A stretch of 49,348 bases of DNA from Lachnospiraceae bacterium (GCA_030523275.1 JAUNIX010000023.1:1-49348), one strand, 5' to 3'; counted from the first letter of the stretch, positions 1 through 7,327 are shown. Notes: a model not told the origin generated them from the sequence alone. Translations and numbers: made by a program.

Positions 1-2
1 TA

Positions 3-641
3 GTCTGTCGTAATGCTACAAATAAAAATGTAAAAGAAGGTATGCAATATGAAATGGAGTATTTGATCGCAGGAAAAAATTCGGATCAGAAGAACTTACA
101 ATATGTAGTCAATCGTTTGCTGTTATTAAGATTTGGTTTAAATTACAGTCATTTGCTTTCAAGTGGCAAAAAGCAGGCAGAAGCATATGCACTCGCTACA
201 CAGATTGCAAATATTACAGCCACAGTTCCCGGGGTTGTTGAGGGAATAAAATTATTAATTATGGCTGCCTGGGCTTATGGAGAATCCGTAATTGATCTTA
301 GAGGATTGCTAAAGGGAAATAGAATTGCCGTAATAAAAAATGAACAAAACTGGCAATTATCTCTATCAGGGCTTGCAAATTTATCTGCTCAGGAAAAACA
401 GTCAGAAAATGGAATCACTTATCAGGATTATTTACAAATTCTATTGCTTTTGCAGTCAGAATCAAAAGAAAAATATAAGAGAATGATGGATGTTATTGAA
501 CAGCGAATACAAGAACAGCAAAGTGATTTCTTGTTGTCGGAATGTGTGTTTTCTTTTCAAATGACAGTTGGAATGAAAGTACCATTGTTATTTTATGATA
601 CCTCTTATGAATTAAAAAATGAGAGAGTATATGTTTATTAA
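3..641 (+). CDS. DUF5702 domain protein, 5' end outside window
   Basis: The reading frame is open from base 3, before the first ATG at 42, so the window edge cuts the gene and only its C-terminal ~213 residues are here. The sequence resembles the C-terminal part of DUF5702 proteins, which accompany Tad/Flp-type pilus genes in Lachnospiraceae. Features seen are a VEYIL-like segment (MEYLIAGK), an LLLLRFGLNYSHLL helix and a VEGIKLLIMAAWAYGESVIDL hydrophobic stretch, with no catalytic motif. The next genes are TadE-like pseudopilins, which supports the same locus. The molecular function of the family is not established. Confidence 0.7.
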   Translation, partial: VCRNATNKNVKEGMQYEMEYLIAGKNSDQKNLQYVVNRLLLLRFGLNYSHLLSSGKKQAEAYALATQIANITATVPGVVEGIKLLIMAAWAYGESVIDLRGLLKGNRIAVIKNEQNWQLSLSGLANLSAQEKQSENGITYQDYLQILLLLQSESKEKYKRMMDVIEQRIQEQQSDFLLSECVFSFQMTVGMKVPLLFYDTSYELKNERVYVY

Positions 642-674
642 GAGAGTAAGCCATAATTGCGGATTGTCAAGCAA

Positions 675-710
675 TTGCAAACGGAAATGCATTGAAAAGT
701 ATTTTCGTTT
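675..710 (+). other. Intergenic hairpin behind the DUF5702 gene
   Basis: The arms GCAAACG and CGTTTGC pair with a partly paired AT-rich interior. No clean U-run follows, so it may be a weak terminator or an mRNA-stabilising structure between the DUF5702 gene and the TadE-like genes. The 642-891 gap otherwise holds only the small ORF at 740. Confidence 0.35.
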
Positions 711-739
711 GCCTTTGCATCAAAAGGAGGTGAAGCAGC

Positions 740-832
740 ATGCTCTCATTCTTTTTCAAAATAAAAAATAAAATTTCTCTCCAAGTTACATACACCTGCA
801 CAAATAAAAAAATTATAAGTGTAAAAAAATAG
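740..832 (+). CDS. Possible 30-residue peptide with strong ribosome site
   Basis: A near-perfect Shine-Dalgarno (AAAAGGAGGTG at 722-732) sits 9 bases before an ATG opening a 30-codon frame beginning MLSFFFKIKNK. The product is basic and short. In related Tad loci a short Flp-type pilin often lies at this position, but no Flp signature (GxxxxE plus a long hydrophobic segment) is present. It may be a degraded pilin, a leader peptide or chance. No homologue is recognised. Confidence 0.3.
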   Translation: MLSFFFKIKNKISLQVTYTCTNKKIISVKK

Positions 833-891
833 AAAAAGGAAATGCAATTGGTGTTAGGGGAGCATGCTGTTTCCCCTTCTTAAAGGGAAGT

Positions 892-1614
892 ATGACCTTA
901 GAAACGAGTTTGGTTCTCCCGTTATTTTTGATTACAATGATCGTTTGCATGTTGTTTGGGGAGTCGTTGATCATAAGAGGAAAGATGCATCATGGTTTAT
1001 TGGAAGCAGCCAATGTGATTTCGAGTGAACAGTATCATTATCAAAAACAAGGAAAATCTTTGAGTATTTCGTATGCAAAAATATTACAGAAAAAATATGC
1101 GGATGTTGAATGGTTGTCAGGGGCTATTACCATCAATAATATTTCTTTTGCCAATAGCAAGATTGTAAATAGTCAGAGGGAAGTAGAACTTCATATGAGT
1201 TACCAAATGACGGTCATGAATCCTTTTTTTGGTCCCCAAAAAACAAAGATAACAGAGAGCATTTATAAAAAAGCATTTACTGGGTATGAGCCAACTGCAT
1301 TTGAACTTGGGAATGGTTATGCGTATGTTACACAATATGGATCTGTATATCATACATCGATACAATGTAGTCATATTATGCTAAAAATAACGGAAAGTTC
1401 TGATATACAGGACTATATTAATGGAAAAACGAAGTATAAAGCATGTTCGAAATGTGCAAAAAATTGTGTTGGTAATGAGAAACAGTTATTTGTAGCAAAA
1501 GAAGGGGATTGCTATCATACATCCTTAAGTTGTAGCGGTTTGACAAGAATGATTCAAAAAGTGACGATATGGGAAGTAGAGGGGATGAGAGAATGTTCAA
1601 GGTGCGCAAACTAG
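892..1614 (+). CDS. TadE-like pseudopilin with duplicated Cys/His C-terminal module
   Basis: The N-terminus MTLETSLVLPLF followed by a hydrophobic stretch matches the class III prepilin segment of TadE-family proteins. The prepilin cleavage motif KG|SMTLE is encoded in frame just upstream (codons from 883). However, no ATG, GTG or TTG occurs between the stop at 805 and 892. Translation may start at an ATT (847) or suffer a frameshift; the annotated ATG at 892 would lack the leader. The C-terminal ~95 residues contain two copies of a YHTSxxCS...CSxCA pattern (about residues 152-190 and 208-239), suggesting a metal-binding domain. It overlaps the next gene by 22 bases. Likely role: a minor pilin or surface-assembly component. 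Confidence 0.7.
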   Translation: MTLETSLVLPLFLITMIVCMLFGESLIIRGKMHHGLLEAANVISSEQYHYQKQGKSLSISYAKILQKKYADVEWLSGAITINNISFANSKIVNSQREVELHMSYQMTVMNPFFGPQKTKITESIYKKAFTGYEPTAFELGNGYAYVTQYGSVYHTSIQCSHIMLKITESSDIQDYINGKTKYKACSKCAKNCVGNEKQLFVAKEGDCYHTSLSCSGLTRMIQKVTIWEVEGMRECSRCAN

Positions 1615-2108
1615 AAAAAGGAATGATGACAGTAGAAGCGTCATTATTGCTACCAGTTGTATTTTTTGTATTGGTTTTAATTTTATATTTTTTCTTTTAT
1701 TGCTATGAATCAGGGACAGCAGAAGGTATTTTAAGGCAGGAAATGACGAATTTAAGTGATACGGTAAAGACGTCTGCGAATATTAAGACAGGGGAGTATG
1801 ATCTTGATATATTAAACCAGAGGAAATTAACATATCTTCTCAATCCTTCTATTAAAAAATTGGAATCTCAATGTGCCAGTAATATAAAAATGCAACTTTC
1901 TAAGAAATCATTGTTTGGAAGAGACGCAAAGGTGTCAATTAAAACAAAAAATGGAGCTATTCAAGGAAGTATTTCGTCTAAGGTTTCTATTCCGATTTTA
2001 GGAAGCATAGAAATTGGAGGATTCTCTTTCTTTTCCGTTCATCAGGAGGTAACGACACAAATAAGAATGCCAGCTGAACAGATTCGGAGGTGGCAGCAAA
2101 TTGAATGA
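1593..2108 (+). CDS. TadE-like pseudopilin
   Basis: The start is the ATG at 1593, preceded by GAGGGGATGAGA. An in-frame ATG at 1569 is less likely. The N-terminus has a charged leader ending EKG, then MMTVEASLLLPVVFF and a long hydrophobic helix (about residues 17-42). This is the typical prepilin-peptidase site KG|MMTVE with Glu at +5. The rest is a polar ~125-residue domain as in TadE/TadF minor pilins. It overlaps the preceding TadE-like gene and the next gene, so the block is translationally coupled. Substrate and partners cannot be read from the sequence. Confidence 0.75.
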   Translation: MFKVRKLEKGMMTVEASLLLPVVFFVLVLILYFFFYCYESGTAEGILRQEMTNLSDTVKTSANIKTGEYDLDILNQRKLTYLLNPSIKKLESQCASNIKMQLSKKSLFGRDAKVSIKTKNGAIQGSISSKVSIPILGSIEIGGFSFFSVHQEVTTQIRMPAEQIRRWQQIE

Positions 2109-2973
2109 TTATTATTTAAGAGAGGGTTTTTCAGCCTATTATGTGGCAAAAAGAGAACAGGGATATAACTTTGAAGAAAAGATTATGCAGGAACAAAAAT
2201 GCAGATCCATTCTTCCTTTTGACATTAGAAGAGTTGATGAAGAGAGTTTTTACTATTTTAAAATATCGGGATATTTATCATTATATCAGAACTTTCAGGA
2301 TAAAAAGAAATCTGTCAATGATTATAAGAAAATGTATCAGGATATTTTTCAGGCAGTTGAGGAGTTAGAAGATTATTTGCTTCCAGCGGAAGGTATTTTA
2401 TTAGAAAGTCGAAATGTTTTTTATGATGAAAAAGAAAGCAGAATTTGTTTTTGTTATTTGCCATCAAGAAAGACTGATTTAATGCAACAATTATTGGACT
2501 TAACAGAAGAGCTATTAGAAATAATGAATTATGAAGACCGTGATTTGGTTGAATATTTATATCATGTACATGGAAGCATCTCTCGAGGTCAGTTGCCGAA
2601 TTGTCAATATGAAAAAGAAAAGAATATAGAATCTTCAATTGAAGATGAAGAAGCAATCTTAGAAATAGAAGATAAAGAAACGCTTTTTTTGGAAGGGGAA
2701 ATGGAATCAAAACAATCAGACAAATGGTATATAGAAATTGCAATTTCCGTGTTCATTAGTGCAGCGTTGATGTTTTTCATAGGATATCAATTGGTTGATA
2801 TTTACCAATTAGGATGGAGAGGGGAAAAAGGAAAAATATTAGTTTTTCTGACAGTTACATCGGTGTGTAATTTGGTATATTTAATTCGCAAAGTGAGATT
2901 AAAATCAGATCATGAAAAAGACACAATAATATTGACGGATGAAGAAAGCATTGATAAGATAGGAGAAATATAA
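2101..2973 (+). CDS. DUF6382-type membrane protein
   Basis: The start is TTG at 2101, with CGGAGGTGG placed correctly upstream, and it overlaps the previous gene by 8 bases. The N-terminal ~170 residues look like the DUF6382 domain found ahead of FHA domains in Firmicutes surface-pilus loci (segments LPFDIRRVDEESFYYFKISG and GRQLP-like). Here no FHA domain follows. Instead there is an acidic linker, two transmembrane segments (about 212-232 and 246-262) and a short charged tail. Its role is unknown; the context suggests a membrane scaffold or signalling part of the Tad-like locus. Confidence 0.6.
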   Translation: MNDYYLREGFSAYYVAKREQGYNFEEKIMQEQKCRSILPFDIRRVDEESFYYFKISGYLSLYQNFQDKKKSVNDYKKMYQDIFQAVEELEDYLLPAEGILLESRNVFYDEKESRICFCYLPSRKTDLMQQLLDLTEELLEIMNYEDRDLVEYLYHVHGSISRGQLPNCQYEKEKNIESSIEDEEAILEIEDKETLFLEGEMESKQSDKWYIEIAISVFISAALMFFIGYQLVDIYQLGWRGEKGKILVFLTVTSVCNLVYLIRKVRLKSDHEKDTIILTDEESIDKIGEI

Positions 2974-2976
2974 AAA

Positions 2977-4011
2977 GTGAGGGTACTACGAATGTATCAA
3001 AGTTTTATCAACCTCTTATCGGAGGCAGGATATAAAAAGTTTATGAGTGAAATAGGACCGGTCTATCTTTTAGAAGATGGTGAAAATCGACAGATTGTAT
3101 TTGTGACTTATCATAAAAATCAGATTCAAGAACCGGTGTATTTGCTAGATTATAAAGATAGTCTATTAGAAATTGGGGAAACTATTTTTCCGGGAAAAGA
3201 ATCAGAAATTTTGTGTATCATGATTGTTGATGATGGTCTACTATTGGAAAATCAGATTGAAGACAATCCATATTTTTCCGTTTGGATTCAAGATGAAGTT
3301 TCGGGAAAACTTTATATGAGCAAAGGATCTGAAGAAAAATTCAGACAACTTTGGCATTTGATTCAGGTACTTAGTGAATCTGCAAAAGAAGAAATGGAGC
3401 AGATAGAATCCTCTGAAAAAAATCAATGGCAAGAATTAAAGGACTTTTTTACCCCTATTAATCTGGGTTTGATTATAAGTAATATTATCATATTTTTATT
3501 AGGTAAATATGTATACACTGATATTATGGAAAAGGGTGTTATGGAATGGGTGTCCGTGATTTCAAATCATGAATATTATCGATTTTTGACATCTATATTT
3601 TTACATTTTGATTGGGAACATCTTTTAAACAATATGATCGTGTTATTTTTGTCAGGAAGTTTTGTAGAGAGATATTTGGGTTCTGTGAAATATTTAATGT
3701 CATATCTGATATGTGGCTTATCAGGGAGCATGCTTTCTTTTTATTTTCAAATTGGTGGTCAAACGACAGTTTGGTCAGCAGGAGCGTCAGGAGCAATTTA
3801 TGGCGTATTAGGAATATTGGCTGTTCTTTTAATAAAAAAAAGAGAGGCATTAGAAGGAGTTCAGGGGCCGGGCATTTTTATCTTAGTGATTGGAAGTATT
3901 TTTCAAAGTTATCAGACAATTGGGACTGATAATTGGGCGCATTTAGGTGGATTGGTATCAGGAGTTATTCTGGGAATATTGTTAAAGAAAAAACAGAAAG
4001 CAGAAAAATAA
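2977..4011 (+). CDS. Rhomboid family intramembrane serine protease
   Basis: A ~150-residue cytosolic N-terminal domain, resembling the region that precedes the rhomboid fold in several Clostridia, is followed by about six membrane segments. Catalytic features are visible: HLLNN in the second helix, GASGAIYG with the nucleophile Ser271, and AHLGGL with His322. Rhomboids cleave transmembrane proteins within the bilayer; the substrate here is unknown but may belong to the neighbouring Tad-like genes. The start is GTG at 2977 or the ATG at 2992, which has GAGGG upstream. The gene ends in a bidirectional terminator shared with the convergent kinase. Confidence 0.9.
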   Translation: MRVLRMYQSFINLLSEAGYKKFMSEIGPVYLLEDGENRQIVFVTYHKNQIQEPVYLLDYKDSLLEIGETIFPGKESEILCIMIVDDGLLLENQIEDNPYFSVWIQDEVSGKLYMSKGSEEKFRQLWHLIQVLSESAKEEMEQIESSEKNQWQELKDFFTPINLGLIISNIIIFLLGKYVYTDIMEKGVMEWVSVISNHEYYRFLTSIFLHFDWEHLLNNMIVLFLSGSFVERYLGSVKYLMSYLICGLSGSMLSFYFQIGGQTTVWSAGASGAIYGVLGILAVLLIKKREALEGVQGPGIFILVIGSIFQSYQTIGTDNWAHLGGLVSGVILGILLKKKQKAEK

Positions 4012-4030
4012 TACTCTGCTTTCTGTTTTT
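3991..4030. terminator. Bidirectional terminator, rhomboid and histidine kinase
   Basis: A 13-bp stem (AAACAGAAAGCAG with CTGCTTTCTGTTT) is flanked by an A-run on the left and a T-run on the right. It lies exactly between two convergent genes and can serve both. Confidence 0.85.
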
Positions 4031-4032
4031 TG

Positions 4033-4698
4033 TTATAAAGGAAATTTTAAAAGGACAATGGTTCCGCGTCCTGGTGAGGAAAAAATTTGAAATTTTCCAT
4101 CAATGGATTCCATAATCTCTAAAACTAATGGTAACCCAATTCCATGTCCATTCTTTTTATAAGTGATACCTGGATTTAAAACATGGGAGAGTTGGTGTTG
4201 ATTCATGCCGCATCCAGTATCCTGAATTCTGACCTGTAGATTTTTTGGCTCGAGTTCCGTCTGTATAGTGATGGAATCAGCATAATCACTATTTTTATTT
4301 TTTTGGCATATGGCATCATAACTGTTTGTTAGAATGTTATGGAAGATATGTTCTAATTGATACTCGCTTACTGGAAGTTCGACCTGTTCGATTTCTGAAG
4401 GGATCTGAAAACGTATATGTTTCTCAGAAAGTCTTGGATTCCAAGATTGGTATAAATGCTCTAGAAAATCAGGAAGTGGTGTCGATTCGGCAGTTGCACA
4501 AATAAAATTTTCTTCTTCCATAGCTTGTTCCAAAAGAGGAAAAATAGAAGAAAAATCCTCCTTCATACGAAGCCAGTGATCATCTTTTGATAGATATTTG
4601 TAGAGGTGTTCAATATGTTGCAGTTGACTATAAACAATTGTTAAATAGTTATTTATCTCGTGTGAAAGGGTTGGCGTTGAATGTAACATTTGTTTCAT
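4033..4698 (-). CDS. Orphan soluble sensor histidine kinase core
   Basis: The 221-residue protein has only the kinase core. The phospho-acceptor helix is TLSHEINNYL (His13). The N-box is NILTNSYDAI, G1 is DTGCGM and G2 is GHGIGLPL, close to the Spo0B/sporulation-kinase style of HATPase. There is no membrane segment or sensor domain, and no response regulator is adjacent. A good ribosome site (AAAGGAGATTTC) precedes the ATG. It may take its signal from a partner protein or be the remnant of a longer kinase whose 5' part was lost. Its promoter region lies between the gene and the inserted element. Confidence 0.8.
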   Translation of the reverse strand: MKQMLHSTPTLSHEINNYLTIVYSQLQHIEHLYKYLSKDDHWLRMKEDFSSIFPLLEQAMEEENFICATAESTPLPDFLEHLYQSWNPRLSEKHIRFQIPSEIEQVELPVSEYQLEHIFHNILTNSYDAICQKNKNSDYADSITIQTELEPKNLQVRIQDTGCGMNQHQLSHVLNPGITYKKNGHGIGLPLVLEIMESIDGKFQIFSSPGRGTIVLLKFPL

Positions 4699-4852
4699 TT
4701 CTGAAATCTCCTTTATTCCTTTCGATTCTGCGTAACTGTTTTGATTTAATTTCTGAACAATTATGATAGACTTAGTTTAGCAAAGAAAAAATAGTGATTC
4801 AATCAATATCGAGGGTAAAATTTCGATGGATTTTTCCCATCTAATTAGAAAG

Positions 4853-4889
4853 TCCTATAAATAGGCGATTTTACGGGCTTTTTAGAGAA
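4853..4889 (+). terminator. Possible terminator-like hairpin left of the element
   Basis: AAAGTCC and GGGCTTT pair (one G-U) across a 19-base loop and are followed by TTTT. It is host sequence just outside attL, and no plus-strand gene precedes it in the window, so its function is unclear. Confidence 0.3.
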
Positions 4890-4906
4890 ATTAATAGAAT
4901 TTTGTT

Positions 4907-4922
4907 GTGAATTTGTTGTGAA
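4907..4922. other. attL core (16-bp direct repeat)
   Basis: The sequence GTGAATTTGTTGTGAA is identical at 13597-13612. It lies 9 bases before the integrase terminator. The flanking bases differ on both sides, so the common core is exactly these 16 bases. Confidence 0.8.
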
Positions 4923-4930
4923 TAATTTTT

Positions 4931-4964
4931 AAAACGGTCAATACATGGAGATATTGGCCGTTTT
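4931..4964. terminator. Integrase terminator
   Basis: AAAACGGTCAATA pairs with TATTGGCCGTTTT (one G-U). Read on the minus strand the hairpin ends the integrase transcript, and its stem overlaps the TAA stop codon. Confidence 0.75.
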
Positions 4965-6144
4965 ATCTCGCTAGTTTGAGTTCAACAATATCGGCTGTTT
5001 TCTTTTTACTGGATGCCAGTACATCCGTATAAATATTTGCTGTAGTGCTAATATTCGAATGGCCAAGATGCTCAGAAACAATCTTTAGATCAACCCCCTC
5101 ATTTAGTAACAGAGTAGCGTTACAGTGTCTTAAACAGTGAGGAGTTATAAAATCAAGAGGTGTGTTCTGTAATCTTTTTTTGAAAGCTTCATCAAAATGG
5201 CTGTGGTTTATATAATTACCTGTGGATGTAGTAAATACCATTTCAGGATACTTAAATTTGTCCCCTGCTGCCATTTGCATAAGTATCTGGTGTTTTCTGT
5301 GTTCCTTCAACGCTTCTTTTACAACAGAACTCATAAAGACATAACGTTTACTGGTTCTACTCTTTGGTGTTTCACGGTAGCGTTTTCCTTTGATTTTTGC
5401 CAGTGTGTGGCTTATATAAATAATATTGTTGTTAAAGTCAATATCTTCCCATTGCAATGCGATACATTCGCCTGATCTCATTCCGGTATAGAGAAGAATT
5501 TTTACAATGGTATTTAGAGGTGAATATCCGTCAAACAATTCAAGGAATAGAGGTATTTCTTCCTCTGTGAGATAACGCCTTTTTTCTTCTTCCTGCGTTG
5601 CTGGAAGTATTACATTCTTGCATGGTGTTTCTTTGATATAATTCTGTGTTTCTGCATAATGAAAAATACTACGGAGTGCAGTATAGATATTTTTGACCGT
5701 ATTCTTTGCAGCAGGAGCTTTTTCTCCATTCGCATGTGTTGCTGTTATAGAGTTTAAAAAGGCAGTGATAGAACCGTTAGTGATCTCCTTTAGCTTTTTA
5801 TTGCCAAAGTGAGGAAGTAAACGGTGATTAGCAATGCTTTGATAAGAGTATGTGGTGGTTGCTTTTAATTTGTTTGGTGCGTACACTCTGAAATACTCGT
5901 CAGCAAGGTCAGAAAACCTCATATTCTCGTTTAATGATACCATACCGTTACAATGTCCCTTAAATTCATAATATGCCTCTATGGCCAATTTATCGGCTTT
6001 TCCTGGGGTGACATTTTTCGGCGGGTGCCATGTTGTGGTTTTCCTGATCTGTTTACCTTCTGGGGTCATGCCCATGGCGACAGTAAAAGTATAGCTTTTG
6101 CCACGCTGTCTTATGCCGGGGGCTACTGTTCTTGATTTTGTCAT
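4963..6144 (-). CDS. int: Tyrosine recombinase/integrase
   Basis: A site-specific recombinase of 393 residues. The order is an N-terminal arm-binding domain (GIRQRGKSYTFTVAMG), a SAM-like core-binding domain (about 75-150) and a C-terminal catalytic domain. Catalytic residues seen are Arg in TGMRSGE, HCLRH, HLGH and Tyr in NIYTDV. It should integrate and excise the element at the flanking 16-bp repeats. The open frame extends to 6219, but the ATG at 6144 has AAGGAAAGGA upstream and starts at the conserved domain, so it is preferred. It is transcribed toward attL, the usual arrangement. Confidence 0.93.
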   Translation of the reverse strand: MTKSRTVAPGIRQRGKSYTFTVAMGMTPEGKQIRKTTTWHPPKNVTPGKADKLAIEAYYEFKGHCNGMVSLNENMRFSDLADEYFRVYAPNKLKATTTYSYQSIANHRLLPHFGNKKLKEITNGSITAFLNSITATHANGEKAPAAKNTVKNIYTALRSIFHYAETQNYIKETPCKNVILPATQEEEKRRYLTEEEIPLFLELFDGYSPLNTIVKILLYTGMRSGECIALQWEDIDFNNNIIYISHTLAKIKGKRYRETPKSRTSKRYVFMSSVVKEALKEHRKHQILMQMAAGDKFKYPEMVFTTSTGNYINHSHFDEAFKKRLQNTPLDFITPHCLRHCNATLLLNEGVDLKIVSEHLGHSNISTTANIYTDVLASSKKKTADIVELKLAR

Positions 6145-6221
6145 GTTACCAGTCCTTTCCTTAAATTTGAGTATAAAAAATAAAGCCTGCTGCAATCCTG
6201 TTTTTAGGAGAACAGGCATTA

Positions 6222-6250
6222 TTGACAGTTTTTAAAATATCACATATAAT
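6222..6250 (+). promoter_or_regulatory. Consensus promoter of the antitoxin RNA
   Basis: Perfect TTGACA at 6222-6227 and TATAAT at 6245-6250 are separated by 17 bases. No ORF follows on this strand. The transcript would run into the hairpin at 6322-6360, giving an RNA of about 105 nt. Confidence 0.75.
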
Positions 6251-6271
6251 ATACTTAACAGGAAACCGATA
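6245..6271. repeat. Inverted repeat, left arm, around the toxin-antitoxin locus
   Basis: The arm pairs with 6481-6507, 24 of 27 positions complementary. Each arm carries a TATAAT -10 box, so the repeat supplies facing promoters to the two convergent transcripts. Confidence 0.75.
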
Positions 6272-6360
6272 ACCATGGTAAGGATGGCTACCTGGTTTTC
6301 GAGTTACATTTTCAGAATTAGAAATAGCGCTCTACTTTACCGGGTAAGGGCGCTATTTTT
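6257..6360 (+). ncRNA. Putative type I antitoxin RNA
   Basis: It is defined by the consensus promoter at 6222-6250 and a Rho-independent terminator whose stem (AAATAGCGC at 6322-6330, GCGCTATTT at 6350-6358) is followed by T residues. It contains no ORF with a ribosome site. The 3' end overlaps the 3' end of the convergently transcribed toxin gene. The 5' ends of both RNAs lie in a 27-nt inverted repeat (24 of 27 identical), so the two RNAs can pair at their shared 3' region. The arrangement resembles the TxpA/RatA and C. difficile type I systems. Predicted, not proven. Confidence 0.6.
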
Positions 6361-6436
6361 TGTGATTTAAAACTAGCGTAATTACTGCACATAGCATAAT
6401 TACAAATGTAAATAGATTTTCATATGTAACATACAT
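6353..6436 (-). CDS. Small hydrophobic toxin-like peptide (type I TA)
   Basis: The 27-codon frame encodes a short polar N-terminus (MYVTYENLF), a hydrophobic membrane helix and a basic end NHKK. This is the layout of the holin-like type I toxins of Firmicutes. AGAAGGGAG lies 6-7 bases before the ATG. The stop codon lies inside the hairpin that terminates the opposite transcript. A TATAAT box is present on the minus strand at 6507-6502. Such peptides insert in the membrane and are silenced by an overlapping antisense RNA. Too short for routine gene calling. Toxic activity is an inference. Confidence 0.65.
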   Translation of the reverse strand: MYVTYENLFTFVIMLCAVITLVLNHKK

Positions 6437-6480
6437 GGCATTGACTCCCTTCTGTAGTGAGGTAGCCAAAACATACGCCC

Positions 6481-6507
6481 TATCGGTTCCCAGGTAAGTA
6501 TATTATA
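6481..6507. repeat. Inverted repeat, right arm, with toxin -10 box
   Basis: Partner of 6245-6271. On the minus strand it contains TATAAT at 6507-6502 and would place the toxin mRNA start near 6495, about 60 bases before the ATG. No good -35 hexamer is placed 17 bases upstream. Confidence 0.65.
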
Positions 6508-6780
6508 TTGTCAAGTCGTCGCGATTCACGACACCCCATAATAGCGTGGAATCCTAAATCAGGACTCTCCAATTTTGCGTTGTCTAATCTGGTCCTTTGT
6601 TTTCGTCATAAAATTCAATACAACACTTGTTATTGCTTAACAGAATAATCATTCTCCACTTCTGGGGAAAGAATATTTCGACTCTCCAATTTTGGATTCT
6701 GCTACCAGAATTTTAGGGAGCCGAAAATTCGGCACCATTCTTTGGTGTCTTTTCTGCGATTCGTCCTAAAGGACGAAAAA
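6508..6780. other. Gene-free stretch with short repeats
   Basis: No ORF with a ribosome site was found. It holds a 15-bp direct repeat (GACTCTCCAATTTTG at 6563-6577 and 6680-6694) and two small hairpins (GCCGAA/TTCGGC near 6722; CGTCC/GGACG near 6763). An 18-bp repeat at 6737-6754 duplicates the extreme 3' end of the repressor gene (6783-6800). Confidence 0.6.
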
Positions 6781-7188
6781 CTATTCTTTGGTGTCTTTTC
6801 GATATTTTGGATTTTCTACAATATCAGAAGCATAATCAACAATTTTCTTTTTTCCTTCTATATTGGCTTTTTTAAAATTATTATCTAGTTTTTCTTTTTC
6901 TTTGTGTTCAATCCATTGTTCAGTAATTTCTAAATTCTGCGGTTTTCCTGTTTGGGCATCTTTAAATTCATAATTGCTTACTTTTCCACGCAATATATCT
7001 GATGTCGTATCAAGTGTAAAGGCTATTTTATCGAGAATGTCAATTTTGGGTTCTCTATTGCTCTTTCCTTTCATTTCATATCGACGTATGCTCATCAATG
7101 ATATGCCAACTGCGTCGGCAAGTTGTTGCTGAGTCATTCTTTTTTGTTGTCTATACCATTTTATATTACGTGCTAACATGTCGCTCAT
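6781..7188 (-). CDS. CI-like HTH repressor (Xre family)
   Basis: The N-terminal helix-turn-helix domain (residues about 5-60) has TQQQLADAVGISLMSIRRYE as recognition region. A charged C-terminal half without a peptidase motif follows. The start is the ATG at 7188, because AGGAGGTAGGAACA lies right before it; the open frame extends to 7218. It is divergent from a Cro-sized HTH gene, with three GTTCC-N4-GGAAC operators between them. Expected to keep the element silent and control its own promoter. No Ser/Lys LexA-type cleavage residues are visible, so induction may use an antirepressor rather than RecA. Confidence 0.85.
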   Translation of the reverse strand: MSDMLARNIKWYRQQKRMTQQQLADAVGISLMSIRRYEMKGKSNREPKIDILDKIAFTLDTTSDILRGKVSNYEFKDAQTGKPQNLEITEQWIEHKEKEKLDNNFKKANIEGKKKIVDYASDIVENPKYRKDTKE

Positions 7189-7224
7189 TGTTCCTACCTC
7201 CTGATCAAAGTATAACATAATTTT

Positions 7225-7238
7225 GTTCCGAACGGAAT
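7225..7238. promoter_or_regulatory. Operator O1 (repressor side)
   Basis: GTTCCGAACGGAAT is a near-perfect dyad of the GTTCC-N4-GGAAC type, located over the repressor promoter region 37 bases upstream of its ATG. Confidence 0.7.
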
Positions 7239-7255
7239 GTTTTTTTGAAAAATAT

Positions 7256-7284
7256 TTGACAAGTGTTCCGAAAGGTGTTATCTT
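7256..7284 (+). promoter_or_regulatory. Rightward early promoter with O2 in its spacer
   Basis: TTGACA at 7256-7261 and TATCTT at 7279-7284 are separated by 17 bases. Operator O2 (GTTCC plus imperfect second half, 7265-7278) fills the spacer, so repressor binding would directly block polymerase. Confidence 0.7.
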
Positions 7285-7297
7285 AAATATATAAAAT

Positions 7298-7311
7298 GTT
7301 CCAAATGGAAC
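7298..7311. promoter_or_regulatory. Operator O3 (perfect palindrome)
   Basis: GTTCCAAATGGAAC is fully palindromic in its 5-bp arms. It lies just after the predicted start of the rightward transcript and 16 bases before the cro-like ATG. Confidence 0.7.
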
Positions 7312-7327
7312 GAAAGAAGGAGAAAAA

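Noticed and set aside
6781..7188. LexA-type self-cleaving repressor
   Set aside because: No Ala-Gly cleavage site or Ser/Lys peptidase residues are visible after the HTH domain.
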